From Nymphaea colorata (Eukaryota; Streptophyta; Magnoliopsida; Nymphaeales; Nymphaeaceae): DNA of 64,000 nt. The notes below the pieces were generated by a model, which saw only the letters and a list, made by a program, of their open reading frames with translations, was not told the origin of the DNA and made no database searches. Position 1 is the stretch's first letter. The number at the start of each line of letters is the position of its first letter. Position numbers and translations under genes: made by a program. Of the stretch, positions 33,462 to 44,141 are shown piece after piece. The stretch covers positions 33,889,706-33,953,705 of the forward strand of contig NC_045139.1 of NCBI RefSeq assembly GCF_008831285.2. Direction: 5' to 3'.

Positions 33462-33785
33462 ACGGACCAAATCCTCCATCAAACGCGGGTTTAGAGTCTT
33501 TAGACATAGATAGAGCAACCAAGAAACAGAGAGAGACAGAGGCAGAGAGAGAGAGGGAGAGATGGATGGCAGAGCCACACCTGGAACTGGTCGAAGGAGG
33601 AGAAGGATGGCAGGAGCGGAGAGCACAGGCGGAGAAGAGAAGGAGAAGTCAGAGAGACAGAGACAGAGGCCAAGAGAGGGAGAGTCGGAGTCGAAGAGAG
33701 GGAGAACGAAAAGGAACCCTAAACTTCTTTCCCGCCTAAGAAGTGAGAAGAAGTGAGTCTGAACCGGTTTTTTTAAAACCGGTTC
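33462..33785 (-). promoter_or_regulatory. Leader/promoter-like segment within the hAT element
   Basis: On the - strand this is a pyrimidine-rich stretch with TTTAGGGTTCC and CTCTCTCTCTG runs, similar to plant housekeeping 5' leaders, upstream of the OST48 exons. An ATG near 33508 opens a short frame that does not lead into the exons. It may be the captured 5' region of a host gene; which one is unknown. Confidence 0.35.
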
Positions 33786-33982
33786 ATTAACTAATCGAGT
33801 CGAGTCGAGCTTTAACGAGTTCACTCAAGTGAACTCGAACTCGGCTCGATTAACTAATCGAGTAGACTCGTCAACTCGAGCTCTACTCGTTTAACTAATG
33901 AAGCAGCTTGTTTAACTTACGAGTCAAGCGTAAACGAGTCGAGCTCGAGTAGCTCGACTCGTTGTGCACCCCTAGCGATAGC

Positions 33983-34345
33983 CAAAATTATTATAATTGA
34001 TGTAAACTTTGCAACCGGCGAATAGGTTTCTGAGTAGTCAATTCCTTCTTTTTGGAAAAAACCTTTCACCACTAGTCTGGCTTTGAACTTTTCCACTGAT
34101 CCATCAGCTTTATATTTCTTCCTCAGCATCCATTTGTATCCAATGAGTTTTCTTTCATTAGGAAGATCTACTAATTCCCAGACTTTATTCTTTTCTATGG
34201 ATTCAATTTCTTCATCCATAACATTCATCCAATCTAACGATTCGTGTGAGCTTATGGCTTCGTCATATGTCAGATTGTCAAACATTTCGTCAATATCTGC
34301 TGAATAGCATAGCTCCTCTGCTGGATATACATAATAATCATTCAA
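33983..34345 (-). pseudogene. copia-2 reverse transcriptase, N-terminal half
   Basis: The - strand frame runs MNVMDEEIESIEKNKVWEL, then KARLVVKGFFQKEGIDYSET and SPVAKFTSI, the start of the copia RT domain. It stops being RT exactly at the hAT target duplication (GCGATAGC, 33975-33982). The RT resumes at 29755 on the other side of the insertion. Confidence 0.85.
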
Positions 34346-34387
34346 ATATGAAGGAGGAGCTCTAAGTCTTTTATGACCTGATAATGT

Positions 34388-35387
34388 CTAAGATGACGAG
34401 ATATTCAGATCAGTTGGTTCATTGCCTAACTGATCTTCAGTCGGTTCATTACATGACTGTTCCTCAGACGATTCCTGCTTAATTGGTTTATTACCAAACT
34501 GACCTCCAGCCGGTTCATTACCAGATTGTTCCTCTGAATAAATCATATCATCGAGCGTATTATTTCGATATTCAACTGGATCAAAATCTTTATTATTGAG
34601 TTCTTCTATGAACTCTACATCTCTGCTTTCTATAAGTCTCATAGTTGAATGATATAATCTGTAGTCCTTGGATCACACATCTTACTGATCTGTTATCTAG
34701 TTTATCCATTTTTGGATCTAGAATTTTCACATGTGCTACAGATCCTCATCTCCTCAGATGTCTCAGATCTGGTTTTACACCAGTCTATTTCTCATAAGGA
34801 GTGGTTGGGACTACTTTGCAGGGCACTCGATTTATTGTGTACATAGCTGTTAACACAAGTTCATCCCAAAAAACTTTTGGTAATAGTGCACCTACCAACA
34901 TGGATCTCACCATGTTCAAGAGGGTTTTGTTACACCTCTCAACCACACCATTATGTTGAGGTGTTCTAGGAATTGTCTTTTGCTTATTAATACCAAGGTC
35001 TTTACAGTATTCAAAGAATTCATTAGATGTATATTCTCCTCCTCTATCAGACCTTACAACTTTAATATACCTCCCAAGTTGTCTCTCAACTTCTGATTTG
35101 TATTCCTTGAATTTCTCAAGTGCTTCCGACTTGTGTCTAATCAAGTATATGTACCCACTTCATGAGAAGTCGTCAATAAATGTTATGAAGTATAAATTGC
35201 CACTATAAGTTTGAACTCTAAAAGGTCCACATATATCAGTATGAATTAATTCTAATAGTTCAGTGACCCGAATTACTTCAGCCGGAAACGATTTTCTTGC
35301 CATCTTTCCATATACACACGACTCGCATTTCGCGAAATCATTTACATTTATATCAGGTATTAAACGCTGTTGTGCTAGAGTCTTCAT
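34388..35387 (-). pseudogene. copia-2 integrase
   Basis: The zinc region CESCVYGKMARKSFP and first catalytic aspartate (HTDICGP) lie at 35160-35387. The core continues at 34785-35144 with VVRSDRGGEYTSNEF (second Asp) and TPQHNGVVERCNKT (Glu). A stop and frameshift near 35150 split it. The acidic, repetitive tail (34388-34642, EEQSGNEPAGGQFGNEP-like repeats) links integrase to RT. Confidence 0.85.
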
Positions 35388-35557
35388 CTTTTTTATGCTT
35401 ATATGGCTTAATCTTTCATGTCATAAGTTTATGTTCACACTCATTGCACAATTGAAATAAGAAGAACTGGAAGCTTCATTCATATCATTCAGTTTGAACA
35501 TACCATGTTCTTTTACAAATTTTCCACTAAACATGGACCTTCCATGTTTTTTCACTG

Positions 35558-36013
35558 TTACTTTTTCTGGAATAAACGTACTTCAAAACCTTTCCCAGTC
35601 AGTGTGGGAACAGACACTAGATTACTCTTCATGGAAGGGACATACAAAACCTCGTTAAGTGCAACACTTGTACCTTCAACATTTAGACGATATGCCCTGA
35701 TTCTCATGACATCACAATATGAATTATTTTCCATATAGACCTTATGGGTTCCCGGACTCAGATTTTCCATGTGAATTACTCTTTCTTTTGTCTTTGCAAT
35801 GTGACGAGTAGCTCCCAAATCAACCCACCATCCAGTCAGATCTCCATATACAAATAGACATTCTGACACGATACAAATGACTTGTCTGTTAGAGTCCCCT
35901 TGAGGCTTCCTTCTATTGTAGTTGCCCTGACCATTGTTGTCTTTCTTATGCAGAAATTTTGTCCTGCAATTCTTCTTGATATGTCCAGGCTTTCCGCATT
36001 TATAGCATTTCAC
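35558..36013 (-). pseudogene. copia-2 gag zinc knuckle and protease
   Basis: The - strand frame opens with a complete CCHC knuckle, CYKCGKPGHIKKNCR. It then runs into the protease core WWVDLGATRHI, where the usual Ser/Thr after the catalytic Asp is Leu. The ALNEVLYVPSMKSNLVSV stretch is the conserved C-terminal part of copia protease. It is separated from the upstream gag frame by stops at 36014-36248. Confidence 0.85.
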
Positions 36014-36248
36014 TACAGTTCTATGAAATTTTTTAGTACCTGCAAAATTGCCCTTAAACTTACCATCGATTCGTTTCTTGAATTGTTTGGGTCTTATAGG
36101 TACATGACTGCTAACAATTCTGCATTTTTTCTCTTGGCTTGGCGTTGTTGCTGTATAGCTAACTATATAGGAAGCTTTTCTAGTGTAAGATTATCGAACT
36201 GGAGACTCAAGACAGTCACTGCCATATCCCAGGAAGGTGGTAGGTTGT

Positions 36249-36699
36249 TTAGAATGGTGCTGATATGACATTCTCCACTAAAGCTAGATCTTTAGCCATG
36301 ACTAGCATTTTGTTCACATGGTCCACTACACTGTTTGACTCTTTCATCTTATAGGAATTATACTGTTCTAAGAGCAACTGTACGTGCATTGTATTTTGAG
36401 GAAATGGTGTCAAACATTTCCTTAGTAGTTGGACAATCCTCAAATACCCTAATCAGGTCATCTTTTATGAAGGCTAACATTATTGTTTTAGCCATCAAGT
36501 CATTAGTAGAAAAGGACTCATATGTCCTTCTTTTCTCATCTGTAGGTTTGTCACCTAAATAGGGAAAAGACTGGTTGACTACATAAAGAAGTCTTTCTAA
36601 AGTTAAGGCCAACATAATCATTCGCTTCCATGCATGAAAATTTATCTCATTTAATTTCTCAGTCTTAGCTAATTCAGAGGCTCTCACTCTTGATGTCAT
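36249..36699 (-). pseudogene. copia-2 gag, N-terminal part
   Basis: The - strand frame from 36699 begins MTSRVRASELAKTEKL and has the UBN2 gag pattern (FHAWKRMIMLAL; later EMFDTISSKYNAR). The frame shifts near 36360 and continues as LLEQYNSYKMKES with VVDHVNKML. It would form the retrotransposon particle coat; the shift breaks it. Confidence 0.8.
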
Positions 36700-38392
36700 T
36701 TCTAAATTAATTTATATGGCAAGTAAAGGACAACAAATAAAAGAAAATATCACACTCACATAGAGATCTTATTAAGCATTCTAAGACAATATTTAGAACA
36801 AGATGACTTTAAATTAAAATTTAAACATGCAACGATCTTTTCAGAGTATATATCAGAACCCTCATTCTCCACTTTTAACAAGTTAAAGGGTGCTATTCAA
36901 AATTTTGCATAAAAGCACAGTCTTCTACTAAATTGCAACAAATTTCCTGAAACCCTCTTTTTGCTAATTTCATTAATTCTAAGGGTACCCCAAAAGCAGT
37001 TTCTTATAAAGTTCCCAGTTTCTTTTGAAATTAACTTCCGCGAGCCTCTTTTTGAAACACTTTTTAGCAAAACTGTTGCGGTTTTAATTTCTGAGAAATT
37101 ACAACAGCTTTCCTGAAAATAAAGCATAAATGGAGGACAGTTTTTGTAATTTTCAGAATCTTGCTGTAAATACCCCTTTTTGCCCGTTTTTCTTCATTTT
37201 TTCCTTCGATACTCTCTGTCCTCTCCCGTGAACCCTCTCCCCTTTTGCGAAGGTTCGCTAGGTTTTCACTCTGCAGCTTCTTCCGGCCCACTGTAGCCTT
37301 CAGCAGCCGCCTCTTCTGGCCCACGGACGCCTTCAGCAGCCGCCTCTTTCGGCCCACCGACGCCTTCAGCTGCCGCCTATTCCGGCCCACCAGCATGAGA
37401 AGATCTCCGGGCAAGAGAGGATTTCTGAGCACGAGGGGGTGTTTGGCTGCAGTCAATCGGGTGACTAAAGCTGCATGTCAGTGGTGAAGGCAAGGACGGA
37501 GGGTTCGTTGAGCAGCGGGGACTCTGGAACCCTCTTCCTGTCTCGTTGTTCTCCTATCGTGAAAACCGTCTCTTTTCTTAGAGTTTCTAAAGGTTTAGGT
37601 CAATCTGAAAGCAGCGTCGACTTCGGCTGCCTCCTGTCACTAGCCCAGACCGGCGACGCAGTTCCAAGCTGAACCCTAGGTAAATTTCTTATTTTATTTG
37701 TTATCTGGATTTTTATTTCTGCAAGGGGGCCCAGGATTTCAGTGCTTGCATAGGGAGCTCATAGCGACGGAGGTCTGTCCTACTCAAGCTCGGTTCCTAT
37801 CAATGCCGGCATTCATAGTTAAGAACACAGAATTGGTCGATCGGTTGGATCAGGGCATCAAATTGGGGTTCGGCGAGGGCTCCTACCGACCGAGAGTTCC
37901 AGACTTTGTCTTTCCCTTATACCCGGACTGCGCCTCTGCTACCATCACAAGGTAGACGACCGAGTTCCAGATGTTCGCTTGATGGCATAGGGGTACGGTT
38001 GCAACAGATGGAAGAAACTCTGATTGTAGACGAGTAAGATCCTATATCATGCCCTCTCACTCTGTGTGGTGGGAGCATAGAGGGAGTTCAGCAAGCATCT
38101 TTTATCAGACAAAGGAACAACAAGACAGAGGGTTTTATAAAAAAATTCCTTCTGATGCGACAGTTAGGAGGTACACTCTCTCCTTTTCTATGTCTTTGTT
38201 TTATATTTACTCTGCTACTATCGCTAGATGCGTAGGTTAGATCAGTTGCACAAGCATGCTTTATATTCAGGAAAGAGATTTTACGCTAGCAAGATACACA
38301 GGCGACTAGCATGCTCACATAGATAGATTAATCTTCACAAGCACCACAAAGATCAAGATCGAATTTCACTTACTGGAATTCGATGAACTTGG
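36700..38392 (-). other. copia-2 untranslated leader with 33-base minisatellite
   Basis: About 1.7 kb lies between primer site and gag, long for a copia leader. A 33-base unit containing CGGCCCAC and CGCCTTCAG is repeated about 3.5 times (37280 to about 37398). On the - strand this could encode a basic KRRLLKASVG-type repeat, but I see no support for it as a protein. No captured host exon was recognised. Confidence 0.5.
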
Positions 38393-38404
38393 CTCTGATA
38401 CCAC
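38393..38404 (-). other. Primer-binding site of copia-2
   Basis: The plus-strand text GCTCTGATACCAC is the complement of TGGTATCAGAGC, the plant initiator tRNA-Met primer site, and abuts the 5' LTR. Confidence 0.9.
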
Positions 38405-38732
38405 TGTTGGAGCAAGCGTATTTGCAGTGGAAGATGCACGTAGTCGCCTGCACAGTAACTTCTTTAGCCTGTTGCGACGGTCCCCTGTCAAGTAAAAAAA
38501 AAAAACAGAACAAGTGCAAGAGGAGGAGGAAGAAGCAGATGTTAGTTTTGGGGGGTTTCCTTCTGAGGGGCTTCTCAAAAGGAGAAAGACTAACTCTCGA
38601 TATGCTAGGAATATAAAGTCAAGCTCCTAGGTTTGGGAACCCTAGCAGCGTTAACGTGGGAGTTTTTTCAGGAACCGTTTTAAATAAAATCTAGTAAATA
38701 TCCGGATAGGGCTCAATGGCCACTATCCAACA
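38405..38732 (-). repeat. 5' LTR of copia-2
   Basis: It is bounded by TGTTGGAGCAAGCG and CTATCCAACA and followed by the GGTAG target duplication. Its 5' (left) neighbour on the + strand is the primer site. Confidence 0.9.
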
Positions 38733-38737
38733 GGTAG

Positions 38738-40354
38738 ATCATTCATCATTGTTTTTATTTGCTGATATTCTGAGCATTTTAGACTGATTTCTGCATTTCT
38801 ATGATCGACAATTTGTCGTGGGAGTTCACCAGGGAATAGGGGATCTTCGCTGGCGATGCTGCCTGAATCATTTCTTCGTCTCTTTCACGAATTCAGGCGA
38901 GAAGGAAGCGGGCGGCGTTCTTTTCATCTTCTCCGTCCTCTATAGTGATTGTCTAAGCATTTCCAGCCAATTTCATCGGGTTTACCTGCTGGAATCGACG
39001 AGGATCACCACCAGGCGCACAACAAACTGACCGAGGACACCGAAGTAGAACACGATCATCGCTTCCCCAATTCCATTATGGTTTTGGGATTGGCCCACTC
39101 CCAGTGACGCATTCTACCTTCGTTCAATCTCAGTTAATCAATTTGAGTTGTTTGAGCGCTTTGTTGTTCCTGTGTATGCTGGTTCACTTTGAGGGAGGAT
39201 CGCCGGAGGGTCGACTTCGATTTCCCTCTATTTTCTCCTGTTCAGAATAGCAGGCTCCTCGTGGCACGTCGCAACTTCCGGCGCTGTTTCCAGCAACGCC
39301 TGAACATTCACCTACGGGATTTAGCCGACGGATGTCTTACTCTTGGCACTTTGGCTGTAGACTAGTAAACACGTCCCTGGTTTCACTGAAATCGGGTTGC
39401 AATCCTCTCTAGGTGGCATGGTTTCACTGAAATCGAGTTGTATTCCTCTCCGGGTGACATCCCTCGTTTAAATCGGGTTGTATTCCCTGGGTGACTTACC
39501 TCTACTAGCCCAGCTTCGTTACTACTGTTCTTGATTTTACACTGACATTCTTGGATGATTGACTTATGTGGCACCTGAGCCAAGCTCAGGTGCGGACTAG
39601 CCGAGGCCATCTAAGGTAAGTCCGCCAGAGTGTTATTTAATTGGGGTTGTTAACGAGCGAGGAGAAATTTTGTATAGCCTCAAAAAGTTAAGGTATCGCA
39701 AGCCATCTACCCGAGTCATTAGTAAGTGTCCCATCAAGCTCCATAAAAAGAGAAAAATGGATTTTGGAGAAAAAATGAGGTATTGTTTGAAAAAAAAAAG
39801 ATATTTCAAAGGTAAATTAAGTGCACTTTGGGAAATTCAAGGATATATTGAAATAAATTTGATAATTCTGAACAGCAAATCAAGGGTATTTTAGAAAATG
39901 ACCATGATTCCTCGATCATTGAGCTAGAAAGAGTACGTCACATGGATTGAAAAATATAGGGGTAAGTCATTGAAAGTTTGGAGTTAGAAATAGATACAAG
40001 CAATGGATATGAATCATGAAAATGCACTTGGAGTTAGAATTTGATCCAGGGCTCATATGTTGGCCTAAATTTATATCAAAAGCTCAGAGGGATAGATAGA
40101 TCTCGATGAACACACACCGAGTCACGGACAAAGTATGTGACAGAATATTTACAGTAAGCTTTAGATGACTATGCAAAATGAGTTTCACATGCAATTTGAT
40201 GGCTCCATATACAACTTGTTTATGTAATAGTTTGCAACAAAATGAAATAATAAACATTTTTTGTGTTAATGTCTGCTCTCTCTCTCTGCCGTTGGGATCT
40301 TGGATTCTTGTTTCAACCCCAACGGGCAAAAACCATTAGTAAGATAATTTCATA
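38738..40354. other. Right flank of copia-2; no gene identified, small tandem repeat
   Basis: The first part (38738 to about 39370) is GC-moderate and would join the left flank at 27987 if copia-2 were absent; no clear coding exon is seen. At 39379-39495 a 41-base unit (GGTTTCACTGAAATCGGG...) occurs nearly three times. From 39600 on it is AT-rich. Confidence 0.45.
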
Positions 40355-40368
40355 TAGGCCTGGACACC

Positions 40369-40505
40369 AGGCCGGGCTGCCGCCGGGCCGGGTTCGGGTC
40401 GCATATTTTCACTATCGGGCTTCACTTTAGTGAGCCCCCAGGCCGGGCTGCCGCCGGGCCGGGTTCGGGTCGCATATTTTCACTATCGGGCTTCACTTTA
40501 GTGAG
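40369..40505 (+). repeat. Perfect 66-base tandem repeat in the hAT-2 left end
   Basis: Two identical 66-base copies (40369-40434 and 40440-40505) are separated by CCCCC. Each begins AGGCCGGGCTGCCGCC and ends TTTAGTGAG. It is a recent local duplication of the subterminal region. Confidence 0.95.
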
Positions 40506-41006
40506 GCCCCGATATCTTAACGGGCTGGGCCTGGTTTTAAGCCTGGGCCGGCCTGGTTATAACTTCTAAGCCCGGCCTGGCCCGACGGGCCCTTTAGGTC
40601 ATTGATCCCTGATTTCCGATTTTCCTTCCTCAACATCTCAACTCAATCCTATTCCCTGATTTCCTTCCTCCCGCGCCCTCCCTCCCCATCGCATTTGGCA
40701 GAGCCGCTGTGCTCATGTGCTGCACCCGTCACCACCGCCACCGTCTCCGCTCCAGTCTCCACCATTGGGCCACCGACCACCGTCGCCCTTTCGCCCCTCC
40801 GCCACTGGGCCACCATCGCCCCCCTTTTGCTTTGTGAAGGTACACGTTCTTATCTTGTCTATAAAAATTTGAGAAATTGCTTCCTTCAATTGCATCTCTA
40901 ACACGAAATGGGTAACGATATTAGTGGTAGTCACTGCGCAGTCTCTCTTCTGCTCCTCATCATCACTCTAACCTCCTTGTTCCTTCTTCCCTGTGTCAAG
41001 GCTGAT

Positions 41007-41008
<2 letters not shown>

Positions 41009-41051
<43 letters not shown>
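41009..41051. repeat. (TC)n microsatellite
   Basis: An uninterrupted TC run. Confidence 0.95.
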
Positions 41052-41055
<4 letters not shown>

Positions 41056-42724
41056 CTCTCCTTTGGTATCTGGTTTCCGTATTAATTTTATGTTGTTGTG
41101 CGCAGTCTCTGTTGTTTGCAATCTCCTATTGACCTCAACCTCCCACCTCATCCTGGCAGCGTACGTCCACTGGATCTAACCCACCGTCCAGCCCACGCCA
41201 TTCTCAGAAACAGAGGCCACACCATTCTAAGAAAAGGTACCTGACTGTCTTGTTATGGGCAGCGACTTCTGCTTGGTAATCATGGAGCCTATCCAAGTGT
41301 TATTACAGAATACTTTGTTCTTTGCATGCTTGACGAGTGTTATTACATGCATTCAGTAAAAAACAACCTTGTTGTTTGCATGCTTGACGAGTGTTATTAC
41401 AGAATCTCTCAATTTTGATAAATTTTTGGTAGGCTCATTTAAAACTCTTACTTATCTCTCAATAAATTTATTGGAAGCCTACCAATAAAATAAAAAATGT
41501 AAGTAAGAAAAGGCAAATTTACAAATCTCTCAATTTTGTTTGCTGGTGTTCTACATGTCAGGTTATAATTGCCTACCAAATTCCTATTAAGCAACAAAGA
41601 CTGAGGAAGTTTTTGCAGTTTCAAGTGGAAGTAGTTAGCCTTGAGCGTGATGCATATTTGACATTTGCAGGCTGACGAGGGCAGTAAGGTTGGCCCAACA
41701 TGTAGGTGTCTCACCACTTAATCCATTATTCGGTAAATTGCTGTAGAATTCAACAAGAGGACGTTTGATGTTTCAGACAAGTAGAGTACTATTATGAGTA
41801 CAAAAGAACATGAATCCGAAATAACCCTTGGGATGATGTAGCATTGCAGCAAACCAACCGTTCCTATCCTGGTTTGGCTATTATGAGAACAGTCTTTCAT
41901 TTTCAACAGTCTAGTTCATGGTTTAGTAATGAAATACTTTTTTCCTTATATCAAAAACAGAGTTGGCTGCATAAGACTAACAAAGACAATTGTAGAGAAG
42001 TACAGAAAAGCTTGAAAGAGTTGTGAACATTTGGCTTTTGTGAAAGTATAGCATGAATTCACACCTATTGCTTAAGAAGTTCTACTTCTTGTCTCCATTG
42101 TCCGTTACCAAACTAGAGAATTGCATGATTGCATCACAGTATAAATTTCAATAGCATTTATAATAGGAGAAGGTGTAGATATATTTGTTGGGATGTACTG
42201 CACAAGATAGTTTCCATCAGTTCTTATGAAGGTGTCGTGGGTCTATAGCAATGCCTTTATCCAATTTGATATTGAATGCTCTAGATTCATTTGCCTCCAG
42301 CTTTTTCAATTTTGCAAAATCTCTCCTAATGTCTCCCTCGAATGTGGATTTGCAAATTAATATTTAACTTTTTTTTGCGCATGGTTCCTGTTATAAGTGT
42401 TCAAATAACTAAAGTATATCCCATAAGGCCTACCTTGGATATATGTAAGTTTCAGGTTTGATCGTGAGTTTGTGACTGGAAGAAATCCAGGTTTGTACTT
42501 TGTAGTTCAATATTTTTCTTATTTATAGCACTGGAAATACTTTAGCCTAGACCATTCTGTCTATGAATCTTGATGCATATTGAATATGAACTGCATGGGT
42601 TTTTGTAATATGATGGCTGCCACAGTTTCTTGATGCATGTCTATGAAACTTGTGAGAATTTTTGTAATTGGTTTCCCTGTGACTCTATGTTTAGGTTGTT
42701 CGGATTTCATTCAAATAGTAAGTC

Positions 42725-44141
42725 ATGTCATCTAGCATTGGGGATGAAGAATATCGTCCGATGGTAGATGTGGAGGAAGATGAATCTTTTACATGTACTG
42801 AAAAAGACGTTCAATCCAAAAGAAAAAGAACATCAATAGTATGGAATGACTTCAAATTAGTAAAGGCAATGGGTTTACCAAAACGACTACATGCTTTCAA
42901 ATATGTAAGGGGATCACCGAAACGACTACATGCTTCCCTTACATAAACGACTCTATGTTTAGTATGAAAGAATGATATGGATGATACAATTTCAAAAATC
43001 CGTGACAGTGTCAAATATGTAAGGGGATCACCGAAACGACTACATGCTTTCAAAGAATGTGTAAAGGCAATGGGTTTGGATGAGAAAAAAGGTTTAAACT
43101 ATGATGTTCCTACTCGATGGAATGTAGTGGAATTCTACATTTATAATGTTGAGAGATGCATTATTATTCAAAGATGTCTTTCAACATTTGGCATCGTGTG
43201 ATCCTAGTTATACATGTTTGCCTTCTGAGGATGAGTGGTCTTATGCATTTGATTTATGTCAGTTCTTAAAGGTGTTCTACGATGCAACAAATCTAATTTC
43301 TACCACCAAGCATGTAACAACTAATCTTGTTATTGAAGAAATCGTATCAATTTACCATCATTTGTATACGCATCGTGGAACATCAAATGAACATATAAGG
43401 GCATTGGCATGCAAAATGCAAGAAAAGTTTGACAAATACTTTAAGGACTACAATATTCTCTTTGCAATTGCAGCTGTTTTGGATCCTAGTTCAAGTTGTC
43501 ATACTGGAAGTATTTGCTTGACAATTTAGATAAACCTGATGCAATAGTGAAATATGAAATTATAGAGAGCACTCTTCATGAATTGTATGCCGAGTACAAA
43601 AATATGTATGATACTGACACATATAATATGCAAAGGGCCAATGCATCCATTAATACCGTCATTGTAATGGAAGAGTATAAATGTGTGTCTAGATATAGGT
43701 TTAAAGCATATGTCAACTCTGTATCTCCTGTAGTGGTTCACACAAATCTAGACAAATATTTGATTGATCCAATGGAAGAAATTATACCTACTGTAGAGTT
43801 CAACATATTATCTTGGTGGAAGACAAATGAAAGCAAATATAAAATTCTAGCAAAGATGGCTCGAGATGTGTTAGCTATTCATGTATCTACAGTTGCTTCA
43901 GAATCTGCATTCAGTATATCAGGAAGAATTTTTAATGATTATCGATGTTCAACTACTTCTGAAAATGTTGAATCATTAATCTGCACACAAAGTTGGATTG
44001 ATGATGCAAACAACTTGTGTGAAAGGTAAGATGTTCATGCTTCATAGTTTATACATATTAACATAATAGTGTGCTTAAATTAATAAGTGTTTTTGTTACA
44101 GTTCTCATGATGCAGAGCACCATTCTGACGAGGAATGTTAA
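42725..44141 (+). pseudogene. hAT transposase (RICESLEEPER/DAYSLEEPER-like), rearranged
   Basis: It opens with MSSSIGDEEYRPMVDVEED and a KRKRTSIVWNDF stretch, the start of a BED zinc-finger domain, but the Cys/His residues never follow. After a scrambled zone (42870-43010) it resumes with IRDSVKYVRGSPKRLHAF and DVPTRWN, then a frameshift near 43150 and a well-kept core (HLASCDPSYTCLPSEDEW, 43180-43480). A second shift near 43490 leads to the C-terminal hAT dimerisation domain (ILSWWKTNESKY, then ARDVLAIHVSTVASESAFS). The last intron (44026-44101) is intact and the final exon ends at TAA 44141. Most of the N-terminal catalytic half is missing. Confidence 0.88.

Larger units (their letters stand above)
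29756..33974 (-). mobile_element. Pack-hAT-like element carrying OST48 and CIPK exons
   Basis: The ends TAGGGCTGAACACGAG and, from the right, TAGGGGTGCACAACGAG are imperfect terminal inverted repeats of hAT type. A perfect 8-base target duplication GCGATAGC (29748-29755 and 33975-33982) is the hAT hallmark. Both subterminal regions (29756-30065 and 33785-33974) are packed with GAGCTCGA / GAGTCGAG motifs, as in hAT transposase-binding regions. The interior has no transposase. It holds spliced exon fragments of two host genes, all on the - strand, a leader-like region near the right end, a 32-base inverted repeat and a (TA)45 run. It would move only with transposase from another element. Confidence 0.9.
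27988..38732 (-). mobile_element. Ty1/copia retrotransposon (copia-2), carrying a nested hAT element
   Basis: LTRs at 27988-28333 and 38405-38732 begin TGTTGGA and end TCCAACA on the + strand. A perfect 5-base target duplication, GGTAG, flanks the whole element (27983-27987 and 38733-38737). On the - strand the order is LTR, tRNA-Met primer site, 1.7-kb leader, gag, protease, integrase, RT, RNase H, polypurine tract AAGTGGGAGA, LTR. Without the 4,219-base hAT insertion and its 8-base duplication it would be about 6.5 kb. Several frameshifts and stops show it is no longer autonomous. Confidence 0.92.

Noticed and set aside
33443-33824. Arg/Glu-rich (+) and Ser/Leu-rich (-) frames at the right of the hAT element
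   Set aside because: Products of GAGAGA-type low complexity; neither joins the OST48 exons in frame.
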